From Microbacterium sp. SA39 (GTDB lineage Bacteria; Actinomycetota; Actinomycetes; Actinomycetales; Microbacteriaceae), in NCBI RefSeq assembly GCF_000967865.1, contig NZ_JXRU01000021.1:1-52822 (forward strand): a stretch of 52,822 nt of DNA. The letters are read 5' to 3'. The notes beneath the pieces were generated by a model. It saw nothing but the letters and a program-made list of their open reading frames with translations. It did not search any database and was not told the DNA's origin. Shown piece after piece: positions 8,872 to 16,176 of this stretch. The first letter of the stretch is position 1, and every line of letters starts with the position of its first letter. The position numbers and the translations under genes were made by a program.

Positions 8872-9513
8872 ATGCGACAGAATCCGAGCTTCACGCTGGC
8901 CGACGTCACCGAGATCCGTCGCGTCATCGAGGCGAATCCGTGGGCGACAGTGGTCAGCTCGAGCGACGACGGGCTCGTCGCCTCGCACTACGCGGTGCTG
9001 CTCGACGATGGCCGGGACGACCTGACCATCGTCGGGCACGTCGGCCGCCCCGACGATCTGATCCACGGGATCGGCGAGCGAGAGCTGCTCGTGATCTTCC
9101 AGGGTCCGCACGGCTACATCTCGCCCGGATGGTACGGCGACGTGCAGGCGGTGCCGACCTGGAACTACACCGCGGTGCATCTGTCCGGCGTTCCGGAGAT
9201 CCTCAGCGACGAAGAGAACCTCGAAGTGCTGGATCGGCTGGTGGCCCGCTTCGAGGCTCGGATGCCGGATCCTCGGCTCATGTGGGAGCGGCCGAACGAC
9301 CCTGCCTTCGTGCAACGACTGGCTGCCGGCACCGTCGGTTTCCGACTGACGCCGACGCGCGTCGTCGCGAAGCGCAAGCTGAGTCAGAACAAGCCGGCGG
9401 AGACGATCGAGACCGTGATCACTGCGCTGTACGAAGACGGGCCTTATGCCAACCCCGCGCTGGCAGCCGAGATGAGACGTGCGCAGGACGCGCGGACGGG
9501 AGCACGACGTTGA
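8872..9513 (+). CDS. PaiB-like FMN-binding protein
   Basis: A 213-residue protein of the FMN-binding split-barrel family named after Bacillus PaiB, annotated as negative transcriptional regulators. Typical segments are RRVIEANPWATVVSS at the N-terminus, LTIVGHVGR, FQGPHGYISPGWY and VPTWNYTAVHLSG. The C-terminal KRKLSQNKPAE is also characteristic. The family's biochemical role is poorly defined; binding of FMN or heme-like ligands is more secure than DNA regulation. It has its own predicted promoter, and its stop overlaps the TTG start of the next gene. Confidence 0.88.
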   Translation: MRQNPSFTLADVTEIRRVIEANPWATVVSSSDDGLVASHYAVLLDDGRDDLTIVGHVGRPDDLIHGIGERELLVIFQGPHGYISPGWYGDVQAVPTWNYTAVHLSGVPEILSDEENLEVLDRLVARFEARMPDPRLMWERPNDPAFVQRLAAGTVGFRLTPTRVVAKRKLSQNKPAETIETVITALYEDGPYANPALAAEMRRAQDARTGARR

Positions 9514-11006
9514 CGGAACGGCATGCGGTGATCGGGATGGTGCGAGCGGTCCGGATCGCCGGCCCCGGTCGGGAGTTCCTGGCGGACGACGAGCCCGTCG
9601 ACATCGTGATCGAAGGTGGTCGCATCGCCGACATCGCGCCGACCGGAGCGCTGCGCGCGCAGGGTGAGGTACTCGACGCCGGGGGAGCGTGGGCGGTTCC
9701 GGGCCTCTGGGACAACCACGTGCACACCGTGCAGTGGGCGCTCGCGACCGAGCGACTGCCGCTGCGAGCTGCCGGGACCGCGGCGGAGGCAGCCCGCCTG
9801 ATGAGCACGGCGCCGACGCTTTCTGACGGACGGCGCGTCGGCACCGGCTTCCGCGACGCGCTATGGCCGGATCGCCCGACGCTCGAGCTCCTCGATGCCG
9901 CGACCGGAGCGGTGCCGACCTACCTGATCAACGCCGACGTGCACAGCGTGTGGCTGAACTCGTCGGCTCTCGCCCGTGAGGGATACCGCAGCGCCGACGG
10001 GATGCTGCGCGAGACCGACGCCTTCGAGATCTCCCGACGCCTGAATGCCGCCGATCCCCTGCACAGCGACCGCGCTGTGCAGAGCGCCGGCGAGCGAGCC
10101 GCGGCGCGGGGGATCACCGGGCTGGTCGACTTCGACATGGCCTGGAATGCCGACGCGTGGATTCGACGGCTCGACGCGGGGTTCGCCGAGCACCGCGTCG
10201 AGTTCGCGATGTACCCGTTCGACCTGGAGCGCGCGATCGCTGCCGGGTTGCAGACCGGTGATCTCCACGAGAACCGAGGGGTTCCGGAGGCAGCACGCGG
10301 TCTGGTGCGTGTCGGGTCGCTCAAGGTGATCACCGACGGCTCCCTGGGCACTCGGACCGCGGCATGCTCGCACGCCTATCCCGGCGACCCCGAGAACTTC
10401 GGGATGCTGACGGTTCCGCCCGAGGCACTCGTCGAGTTGCTGACCCGTGCTACGGGCGGCGGACTGGCGGTCGCCGTCCATGCCATCGGCGACCGCGCCA
10501 CGACGGCCGCGCTCGACGCCTTCACGATCGCCGGCGCCGTGGGCACCATCGAACACGCACAGCTCGTGCGTCATGCCGACCTCGCCCGGTTCGCGCGGCT
10601 CGGCATCATCGCGAGCGTGCAACCCCAGCATGCCGTCGACGACCGCGATCTCGTCACCATGCACTGGGCGGAGCAGACCGCGATCAGCTATCCGCTCGCC
10701 TCGCTGCGCAACGCGGGTGCGGAGCTGCGATTCGGCTCGGATGCACCCGTCGCGGACCTCGACCCGTGGCAGGCGATCGCCGCGGCCGTGACGCGCACCG
10801 ACGATGAGCGGGCGCCGTGGCATCCGGAGGAGGCGGTGACCGTCGATCAGGCGATCGAGGCGAGCGTGCGCTCGTCCCTCCGCCCGGGGGAGCCCGCCGA
10901 CATCGTGCTCTGCGGCGAGGATCCGCACGCGATGTCGCCGAGCCGGCTTCGCGACATGCTCGTGGACGCGACACTGCTCGCCGGCCGTGTGACGCACGCG
11001 AGGTAA
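9510..11006 (+). CDS. Amidohydrolase (YtcJ-like, metal-dependent)
   Basis: A 498-residue amidohydrolase-superfamily protein of the YtcJ/exoenzyme-regulatory-protein type. An N-terminal beta-sandwich precedes the metal motif WDNHVHTVQW (HxH). Later come SLKVITDGSLGTRTA (lysine/aspartate), AVHAIGDRATTAAL (metal histidine), EHAQLVRHADL and FGSDAPVADLDPW, ending in the returning beta-sandwich EPADIVLC. The TTG at 9510 is chosen because GGGAG lies seven bases upstream and it overlaps the previous stop; ATG at 9537 is the alternative. The substrate is unknown. A hairpin terminator follows. Confidence 0.85.
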   Translation: MTERHAVIGMVRAVRIAGPGREFLADDEPVDIVIEGGRIADIAPTGALRAQGEVLDAGGAWAVPGLWDNHVHTVQWALATERLPLRAAGTAAEAARLMSTAPTLSDGRRVGTGFRDALWPDRPTLELLDAATGAVPTYLINADVHSVWLNSSALAREGYRSADGMLRETDAFEISRRLNAADPLHSDRAVQSAGERAAARGITGLVDFDMAWNADAWIRRLDAGFAEHRVEFAMYPFDLERAIAAGLQTGDLHENRGVPEAARGLVRVGSLKVITDGSLGTRTAACSHAYPGDPENFGMLTVPPEALVELLTRATGGGLAVAVHAIGDRATTAALDAFTIAGAVGTIEHAQLVRHADLARFARLGIIASVQPQHAVDDRDLVTMHWAEQTAISYPLASLRNAGAELRFGSDAPVADLDPWQAIAAAVTRTDDERAPWHPEEAVTVDQAIEASVRSSLRPGEPADIVLCGEDPHAMSPSRLRDMLVDATLLAGRVTHAR

Positions 11007-11026
11007 CGTCGCGCAGGCGCGAAAAG

Positions 11027-11054
11027 GGGCGGACCCGAGAACTCGGGCCCGCCC
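11027..11054. terminator. Bidirectional hairpin terminator between convergent amidohydrolase and dps genes
   Basis: Arms 11027-11039 and 11042-11054 pair over 13 positions with one mismatch. An A-rich stretch lies on the left and a T-containing stretch on the right, so it can serve both converging genes. Confidence 0.7.
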
Positions 11055-11067
11055 TTCCCTTGCTGCG

Positions 11068-11553
11068 TCAGGCGGCGATGTGCGAGACGAGGAACCAGCG
11101 GTCCTTGTCGAGGCCGCGCTGGATCTCGATCGCGACGTCCTGGCTCGTCAGATCGACCTCGTCGAGGCCGTCGACTGCTGCGCGGACGTCGACGAGGATC
11201 GCGTCGATGTCGGCGATGACGGCCCGGATGAGCTCATCGGACTGTGTGAAGCCGGCGGGGACGCCCGTGGCACCCGCCTTCGCGGCGACGGCGCTCACAC
11301 GTGCATCGATCGGGAGGCCGAGGGCGACGATGCGCTCCGCGGCGGTGTCGGCGAAATCGCCTGCGTGGGCGACGATCGTGTCGAGCAGCTCGTGGACGCC
11401 GACGAAGTTCGCGCCGCGGACATGCCAGTGCGCCTGCTTGCCGTTGACGGTGAGGGCCTGGAGGCCGAGCACCACGGGGGAGAGGAACTGCGCCGCAGCG
11501 GCGGCGACGGTCGGGTCGATGGCGGTGGTGGAAACGGTCTGTGCCTTGCTCAT
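11068..11553 (-). CDS. dps: Dps-family ferritin-like DNA-protection protein
   Basis: A 161-residue Dps-type miniferritin that oxidises and stores iron and protects DNA. The ferroxidase signature is clear: KQAHWHVRGANFVGVHELLD followed by HAGDFADTAAERIVALG supplies the H, H, D and E ligands shared across the subunit interface. Length and helical composition fit the family. The ATG at 11553 is preceded by GGAGGA; longer in-frame starts upstream are unlikely. It is a single gene convergent with the amidohydrolase and divergent from the carbonic anhydrase gene. Confidence 0.94.
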   Translation of the reverse strand: MSKAQTVSTTAIDPTVAAAAAQFLSPVVLGLQALTVNGKQAHWHVRGANFVGVHELLDTIVAHAGDFADTAAERIVALGLPIDARVSAVAAKAGATGVPAGFTQSDELIRAVIADIDAILVDVRAAVDGLDEVDLTSQDVAIEIQRGLDKDRWFLVSHIAA

Positions 11554-11672
11554 CTTGTGCTCCTCCGGGAGGGAAATCTCGTATCTGTCGAACACAACGC
11601 TACTCACGCTCAGACATTCCGCAAGCAAGCTGAGGCTGGGCTCACTTCCGCGAGATTCCGCGGGAGTGAGGG

Positions 11673-11678
11673 TAGTCT
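11673..11678 (+). promoter_or_regulatory. -10 box of a probable leaderless promoter for the gamma carbonic anhydrase gene
   Basis: TAGTCT ends 6 bases before the ATG at 11685. Just upstream, 11641-11652 and 11659-11670 form an 11-of-12 inverted repeat that could bind a regulator. Confidence 0.45.
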
Positions 11679-11684
11679 CACCTC

Positions 11685-12221
11685 ATGACCATCGCCGCCG
11701 GAGCATCCGTTCTCGCCCTGCCGAACAGCGTCCCGTCGATCGATGAGTCGGCGTTCGTCGCGGACGGGGCGAGGATCATCGGGAACGTGACCCTCGGCGC
11801 CGACGCCAGTGTCTGGTACAACGCCGTCCTGCGCGGCGACTCCGCCGCCATCCATATCGGTACGGGCAGCAACGTGCAGGACAACGTCTCGATCCACGTC
11901 GATGCCGGGCACCCCGTCACCGTGGGAGCCCAGGTGTCGATCGGCCACAACGCGGTGGTGCACGGCTGCACGATCGGGGACGGCTCGCTCATCGGGATGG
12001 GCTCCGTGATCCTCAGCGGCGCCGTGATCGGCGAGGGCTGCCTGATCGCGGGCGGTGCAGTGGTGCTCGGCGGGACGGAGATTCCGGCCGGATCCCTCGT
12101 CGCCGGCGTGCCCGCGAAGGTACGCCGGGTGCTCACCGACGACGAGCGCGCGGGTCTGATCGCCAACGCCGACATCTACCTTGAACACCTCCGCACCCAC
12201 TCCGCAGCGTCTCCGGCATGA
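11685..12221 (+). CDS. Gamma-carbonic anhydrase family protein
   Basis: A 178-residue left-handed beta-helix (hexapeptide-repeat) protein of the gamma-class carbonic anhydrase family (YrdA/PaaY/CaiE-like). Hexapeptide turns run from ADGARIIGNVTLG to GVPAKVRR. The three zinc ligands are visible as the histidine in VSIHVDAGH and two in VSIGHNAVVHGCTIG. Members form trimers; many, such as YrdA, have weak or no measured anhydrase activity, so the reaction is not certain. A leaderless promoter is predicted. tRNA-Met follows 30 bases later. Confidence 0.92.
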   Translation: MTIAAGASVLALPNSVPSIDESAFVADGARIIGNVTLGADASVWYNAVLRGDSAAIHIGTGSNVQDNVSIHVDAGHPVTVGAQVSIGHNAVVHGCTIGDGSLIGMGSVILSGAVIGEGCLIAGGAVVLGGTEIPAGSLVAGVPAKVRRVLTDDERAGLIANADIYLEHLRTHSAASPA

Positions 12222-12234
12222 GCGCGCCGGCCGC

Positions 12235-12240
12235 TAGGCT
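12235..12240 (+). promoter_or_regulatory. -10 box likely driving tRNA-Met
   Basis: TAGGCT lies 11 bases upstream of the tRNA 5' end, leaving a predicted start near 12247 and a very short 5' leader. Confidence 0.4.
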
Positions 12241-12251
12241 GGAACGCGTAC

Positions 12252-12325
12252 GGGGCGGTGGCCAAGCTGGTTAAGGCAGTGGGCTCATAACCCAACGATC
12301 GCGGGTTCAAGTCCCGCCCGCCCTA
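12252..12325 (+). tRNA. tRNA-Met (CAT anticodon)
   Basis: A complete 74-base cloverleaf. The acceptor stem GGGGCGG pairs with CCGCCCT (G1-U72 wobble). The anticodon loop CTCATAA puts CAT at 12286-12288, and the T arm is GCGGG-TTCAAGT-CCCGC. The 3' CCA is not encoded. The anticodon stem has three G-C pairs next to the loop, as initiators do, but the D arm has C11-G24 as in elongators, so elongator tRNA-Met is preferred. A lysidine-modified tRNA-Ile2 is less likely. Confidence 0.93.
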
Positions 12326-12363
12326 CCGAGACCCGTGGTCCGACGTCTTTCCGCGTGCTGCGG

Positions 12364-12681
12364 TCAGTCCGTGGTCGCGCTCTCGAGGTGCTCCTCGACG
12401 AGGGTGATGCCGCCGCTGGAGTTCGCGGAGAGCGCGAGGTCTTCGATCCACTTCCTGCTGAGCTCGGGCGTCTCGGGTTCCTGGAACACGAAGCGCAGCG
12501 GAATGGAGGGGTGCAGCCACAGTGTCGAGCGGCCCGGGGCGTCGCCTTCGGGGTGCCGCCAGGAGAGCGTGAAGCTCTCGTTTCGACGGAGCTTGGTCGC
12601 GATGACGACCTTCAGGTGGGCGAGCGCGCGATCCTCGATCTGGATCGGGTCATGGGCGTCACCGTAGTAGAGGCTGCCCAT
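12364..12681 (-). CDS. Conserved DUF7882-type small protein (Microbacteriaceae)
   Basis: A 105-residue protein starting MGSLYYGDAHDPIQIEDRAL and containing LAHLKVVIATKLRRNESFTL and a WLHPSIPLRFVF strand. I recognise this as a small family frequent in Microbacteriaceae (DUF7882, sometimes mis-labelled as ATP-dependent DNA ligase in databases). No ligase motif, signal peptide or membrane segment is visible, and the function is unknown. The ATG at 12681 has no convincing ribosome binding site of its own. It lies 3 bases after a 12-codon ORF that does have one, so translation may depend on coupling. Confidence 0.78.
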   Translation of the reverse strand: MGSLYYGDAHDPIQIEDRALAHLKVVIATKLRRNESFTLSWRHPEGDAPGRSTLWLHPSIPLRFVFQEPETPELSRKWIEDLALSANSSGGITLVEEHLESATTD

Positions 12682-12684
12682 TCG

Positions 12685-12723
12685 TCAGCAGGCGTCTCGA
12701 GAGATGGCGGGCGCGTGGCTCAT
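12685..12723 (-). CDS. Possible 12-residue leader peptide upstream of the DUF7882 gene
   Basis: ATG at 12723 opens a 12-codon frame encoding MSHAPAISRDAC, with GAGGAG placed 4 bases before the start. Its stop TGA is followed by CGA and then the ATG of the DUF7882 gene, whose own ribosome binding site is absent. The arrangement fits translational coupling or a regulatory leader. It is very short, so coding status rests only on the ribosome binding site and position. Confidence 0.4.
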   Translation of the reverse strand: MSHAPAISRDAC

Positions 12724-12824
12724 GGAACTCCTCGGGAGGCGTGCGGGCGGGCCGGGTAGGCCAGGGGATACCTGAACCCTATCCAACGGCCGCCGATGAG
12801 CCATCCGACTCCGACGAACCGCCG

Positions 12825-13784
12825 TCACACGCGAACATACTCTTCGCCTGTCGTCCCCCTTCGAAGTGGTTCGATCGAGGCGGACGGCGCGACACCGTGC
12901 GCGGCCCGATACGCGGCGATGAAACGGGACGGATGGCTGAAGCCCCAGCGGCGCGCGATCGCGCGGATGGATGCCGCCTCGCCCCGCTCGATTTCTCTGC
13001 GGGCGCCGTCCAGGCGGGCCTGACGCAGAGCCTCGGTGGGGGTGATGTCGAGAGCACGGCGGAACGCGTACTGGAGGCCTCTCGTCGAGATGAACGACGC
13101 GCGCGCGACATCGTCGATCGTGATCGGCAGATGCGCGTTCTCCTCGATGAACGAGAGGGCACGACGCACCGTCAACGGCGCCGACGAACGCTGGGGGGAA
13201 CGCGTCATCGCCTCGGCCAGGGTGGTCGAGAACGTCGAGAGGGTCGTGAGCAGCGCGTGTCGCTCGAACTCCGCGAGCAGGAGGCGGTCGTCGCTCGACT
13301 CGCCCCCGAGCGAATCGTCGAGGTAGCGGAACATGCGCTCCCATTGGGTGGCTGCGGCGGTCGTCCGGGGTGCGAGGCCGGTCGCGCGCAACTCGACGTC
13401 GTCGTCTCCGGTGAACTGGCGGGCGCGCTCCTGCGCGGCGTCACGATCGAACACCAACGCGCGGACCCGCGCCGAGCGGTTCCACTGCGCCTGCACGCGC
13501 GTTCCGTCGGTGAGCCAGGGCAATCGAGCGTCGAGGTTCTGTCGGTCCGACCAGAGACGCACATCGGGGGAGTCCACGCGGCAGACCAGCAGCTGATCGT
13601 GCGGTTCCGCGGTGGAATGCACCTGCGCGGCGAGGTCGTAGTGGACCAGAGTCGCGGTTCCGAGCTCGGCCGCTCGCCAGTCGAAACGGAATCGCTGCGG
13701 ATCGACCTTCTGAAGCGCCGCCGACGGGACGTACTGCTGCCAGGTGGACTCCACGTCGTCGACGTTCCTGGACGTGAACTGCAT
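12825..13784 (-). CDS. AraC-family transcriptional regulator
   Basis: A 319-residue regulator with an N-terminal cupin-like AraC-binding-type domain (about residues 1-200) and a C-terminal double helix-turn-helix. The latter includes LPITIDDVARASFISTRGLQ (first HTH) and ASIRAIARRWGFSHPSRFIA (second HTH), the canonical AraC/XylS pattern. The ATG at 13784 is preferred over the longer frame because GGAGGA precedes it. The effector and targets are unknown. The downstream DUF7882 gene on the same strand is separated by 143 bases. Confidence 0.9.
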   Translation of the reverse strand: MQFTSRNVDDVESTWQQYVPSAALQKVDPQRFRFDWRAAELGTATLVHYDLAAQVHSTAEPHDQLLVCRVDSPDVRLWSDRQNLDARLPWLTDGTRVQAQWNRSARVRALVFDRDAAQERARQFTGDDDVELRATGLAPRTTAAATQWERMFRYLDDSLGGESSDDRLLLAEFERHALLTTLSTFSTTLAEAMTRSPQRSSAPLTVRRALSFIEENAHLPITIDDVARASFISTRGLQYAFRRALDITPTEALRQARLDGARREIERGEAASIRAIARRWGFSHPSRFIAAYRAAHGVAPSASIEPLRRGTTGEEYVRV

Positions 13785-13873
13785 CGCCCGCTTCCTCCTC
13801 ACGGCGCGCTGACACGGCACCACTGTGGAGATTAGTCGAACATTCCGACATCCAAGAAAGTCGACGGGAGGGG

Positions 13874-14596
13874 TCAGTCGCGCGGGGGAGCCCCGCGCAC
13901 CGGCCACGTGCCGTCGAGCCTCTCCTCGGGCTCGAGGCGACCGACGCTGATGAAGTACTCCGTGAGACTCGCTGCCTGAGAGCGTGCCCAGCCGATCTGG
14001 CGGCTGTGCAGTTCGATCAGTGTCTCGGGAAGCGTGAATTGCCGAGCGAGCGCCTGAGCGACGCGGCCGGCGGCGATCGCATCGGCGGACGCCTCGTGCG
14101 CTCCGGCGAGCGGAACCGCGTAGTGCTGGGCGACGACCTCGAGCGTGCGTTTGCCGCGGCGATAGCGGTCGAAGGCCTTGTCGATGACGAATGGGTCGAT
14201 GACGGGCGAGGGGTCGGCGAGAGGCTCGATGCCGTGCCGCGCCGCCTCATGGGCGAGGAGAGAGAAATCGTAGGACGCGTTGTAAGCGACGACCGGAACG
14301 CCCTGGGCCAGCAGCGACCTCAGCGCCGCGGTGACTTCGCGCACCACCTCCCGCGCCGCACGCCCATGCGCGCGGGCGTGCGCAGTGCTGATGCCATGGA
14401 TCGCTGCGGCGCCATCGGGGATGGGGATGCCGGGATCGGCCAGCCACGTGCGGGCCGCGATCTCCCATCCCTCCGCATCGAGGACGCCGACGTGCGCCGT
14501 GACGACGCGGTCTTCGGCGACGTCGATGCCGGTCGTCTCGAGATCGAAGACCGCGACGCGGCGGAGCCAGGCGGGAAGCGCGGGACCGGGTGACAT
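13874..14596 (-). CDS. DnaQ-like DEDDh 3'-5' exonuclease
   Basis: A 240-residue exonuclease of the DNA polymerase III epsilon/RNase T superfamily. ExoI is FDLETTG with D18 and E20, ExoII is AYNASYDFSLL, and ExoIII is the HEASADA segment giving the DEDDh histidine and aspartate. The C-terminal 50 residues form a family-specific extension (WARSQAASLTEYFISVGR) common in actinobacterial single-domain DnaQ homologues. TACCGT on the minus strand (14608-14603) ends 6 bases before the ATG, suggesting a leaderless start. Whether it acts in proofreading, repair or RNA processing cannot be told. Confidence 0.9.
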   Translation of the reverse strand: MSPGPALPAWLRRVAVFDLETTGIDVAEDRVVTAHVGVLDAEGWEIAARTWLADPGIPIPDGAAAIHGISTAHARAHGRAAREVVREVTAALRSLLAQGVPVVAYNASYDFSLLAHEAARHGIEPLADPSPVIDPFVIDKAFDRYRRGKRTLEVVAQHYAVPLAGAHEASADAIAAGRVAQALARQFTLPETLIELHSRQIGWARSQAASLTEYFISVGRLEPEERLDGTWPVRGAPPRD

Positions 14597-14602
14597 GCCC
14601 TC

Positions 14603-14608
14603 ACGGTA
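14603..14608 (-). promoter_or_regulatory. -10 box of a probable leaderless promoter for the exonuclease gene
   Basis: TACCGT (minus strand) ends 6 bases before the ATG at 14596. Confidence 0.4.
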
Positions 14609-14649
14609 GATCCGCCCTCGGACATTCCGGAGCGACGGTCGACGGCTCG

Positions 14650-14655
14650 TAGACT
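14650..14655 (+). promoter_or_regulatory. -10 box of a probable leaderless promoter for the alpha/beta hydrolase gene
   Basis: TAGACT ends 6 bases before the ATG at 14662. The gap itself is CGGAGG. Confidence 0.45.
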
Positions 14656-14661
14656 CGGAGG

Positions 14662-15561
14662 ATGACCGTTCCCTCGCCCTACGCCGACCGCCTCCGTCGT
14701 CTTCCGGTGGAGCGGCACGAGGTCGCCGTCCGGGGCGGCATGACCGCGTACTGGGTGTACGGACCGGCGGATGCCGAGACGACGGTCGTCGCCGTGCACG
14801 GCTTTCGTGGCGAGCACCATGGCCTGGAGCCCGTCCTCGCGTATCTTCCCGACATCCGTGTCATCGCGCCCGACCTGCCGGGCTTCGGCGAGACCGCACC
14901 GCTGCCCGGACGCACGCACGACCTGGATGAGTACGCGGCGTGGCTCACCGACTTCGCGGCCGCGGTCGCCCCCGGCGCCGTCATCCTCGGCCATTCCTTC
15001 GGGTCGATCGTCACGGCCGCCGCGGTGGCCGGAGGCCTCGTGACACCGCGGCTCATCCTGCTCAACCCGATCGGCGCACCGGCGCTGGAGGGCCCGAAGG
15101 GGCTCATGACACGCCTCGCCGTCCTCTACTACGCACTCGGAGCCCTCCTTCCGGAGCGACTCGGAACCGCGCTGCTCCGGAACCGCGTGATCGTCCGGGT
15201 GATGAGCATCACGATGGCGAAGACGAAGGATGCCGCGCTCCGGCGCTTCATCCATGATCAGCACGACACCTACTTCTCACGGTTCTCCGACCGCGATGTG
15301 CTGCGCGACGCTTTCGTCGCGAGCGTCTCGCACGACGTGCGCGAGTTCGCCGACGACATCCATGTGCCGACGCTCCTCGTGGCCGCCGAACGCGACGACA
15401 TCACGCCGATCGAGGCGGAGCGCGTCCTGGCGACGCAGTTCGACGACGCGACTCTCGTGGAGATCGCCCACGTCGGGCACCTCATCCACTATGAGACGCC
15501 GGCGGAGGCCGCCGGAGCGATACGCCGTTTCCTCAGGATTCCCGCCGCGCGAGGCCGATGA
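14662..15561 (+). CDS. Alpha/beta-fold hydrolase
   Basis: A 299-residue alpha/beta hydrolase. The oxyanion-hole HGFRG (residues 46-50) follows VVAV. The nucleophile elbow is GHSFGS with S112, the acid is likely in AERDDITPIEAE, and the catalytic histidine is H273 in VGHLIHYE. A lid region spans roughly residues 130-215. The substrate is unknown; general esterase or C-C hydrolase activity is possible. The last 29 bases overlap the convergent lrp-type gene. Confidence 0.88.
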   Translation: MTVPSPYADRLRRLPVERHEVAVRGGMTAYWVYGPADAETTVVAVHGFRGEHHGLEPVLAYLPDIRVIAPDLPGFGETAPLPGRTHDLDEYAAWLTDFAAAVAPGAVILGHSFGSIVTAAAVAGGLVTPRLILLNPIGAPALEGPKGLMTRLAVLYYALGALLPERLGTALLRNRVIVRVMSITMAKTKDAALRRFIHDQHDTYFSRFSDRDVLRDAFVASVSHDVREFADDIHVPTLLVAAERDDITPIEAERVLATQFDDATLVEIAHVGHLIHYETPAEAAGAIRRFLRIPAARGR

Positions 15562-16006
15562 GCCCGGCCACACGGAACGGGATCACCTCGCCCATCGCGA
15601 GCGAGGTCTCGGTCCGCTCGACGCCCTCGATCGAGAGGATCCGCGCGTCGGTGTCGAACAGGTGCCTGGCATCTCGGCAGGCGACGCGGGCGAGCAGGTC
15701 GATGGAGCCGCTGAGGCCGTGCGCCTGGACGATCTCCGGGATGCGCGCGAGTTCGTTGATGATGCGCGGCAGCTCGGGCTGACGGACTCCGATGTTCACG
15801 AACGCCTGGAGCGGGAAGCCGAGCACGTCCGGAGAGAACGAACGCTCGTAGGAGAGCAGGACGCCGGTCTGCTCCAGACGCGACATACGGGCCTGGATGG
15901 TGTTGCGGGAGAGCCCGAGATTCTCGGCGAGCGCGACGATCGTGATGCGGGGATCGCTCGCCAGGGCGGCGAGGAGTTCGAGATCGATGCGGTCCAGTCC
16001 GGGCAT
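15533..16006 (-). CDS. Lrp/AsnC-family transcriptional regulator (candidate bkd regulator)
   Basis: A 157-residue feast/famine regulator. The N-terminal winged helix-turn-helix (residues 5-55, with RITIVALAENLGLSRNTIQ) is followed by the ligand-binding RAM domain (about 65-145, ending in RTETSLAMGEVIPF). It is divergent from bkdABC and separated by an intergenic region with a perfect TTGAGCA-N3-TGCTCAA dyad. Lrp-type BkdR proteins elsewhere control the same operon in response to branched-chain amino acids, so that role is inferred here. TAGGGT lies 8 bases upstream of the ATG. It overlaps the convergent hydrolase gene by 29 bases. Confidence 0.92.
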   Translation of the reverse strand: MPGLDRIDLELLAALASDPRITIVALAENLGLSRNTIQARMSRLEQTGVLLSYERSFSPDVLGFPLQAFVNIGVRQPELPRIINELARIPEIVQAHGLSGSIDLLARVACRDARHLFDTDARILSIEGVERTETSLAMGEVIPFRVAGLIGLARRES

Positions 16007-16041
16007 AGTGCCAAACCCTAGCAGCCCCCTCGACGGTGAAA

Positions 16042-16058
16042 TTGAGCAACATGCTCAA
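16042..16058. promoter_or_regulatory. Dyad TTGAGCA-N3-TGCTCAA, candidate Lrp operator for bkd/lrp
   Basis: A perfect 7-bp inverted repeat with a 3-base centre lies between the divergent lrp-type and bkdA genes. A second, looser dyad (CTCAAG at 16054-16059 and CTTGAG at 16073-16078) overlaps it. A TTGACC element at 16086-16091 could be the -35 of the bkd promoter. Confidence 0.6.
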
Positions 16059-16176
16059 GAGCTCTGCAATTGCTTGAGCGAGGTGTTGACCAGACGTAAC
16101 CTCGGAGCATGCCGGTGATGACGCCGGCGCCAGCGCGAGCGCCTCACGAGGGCCGCTGATGACTTGGAGGACGATG

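Noticed and set aside
11631..11649. Possible DtxR/IdeR iron box between dps and the gamma carbonic anhydrase gene
   Set aside because: It matches about 12 of 19 positions of the consensus as I remember it, which is too weak without a scoring matrix.
16109..16159. Possible 16-codon leader ORF before bkdA
   Set aside because: The only GGAG is one base from its ATG, too close to initiate, and it contains no run of leucine, valine or isoleucine codons that would fit attenuation.
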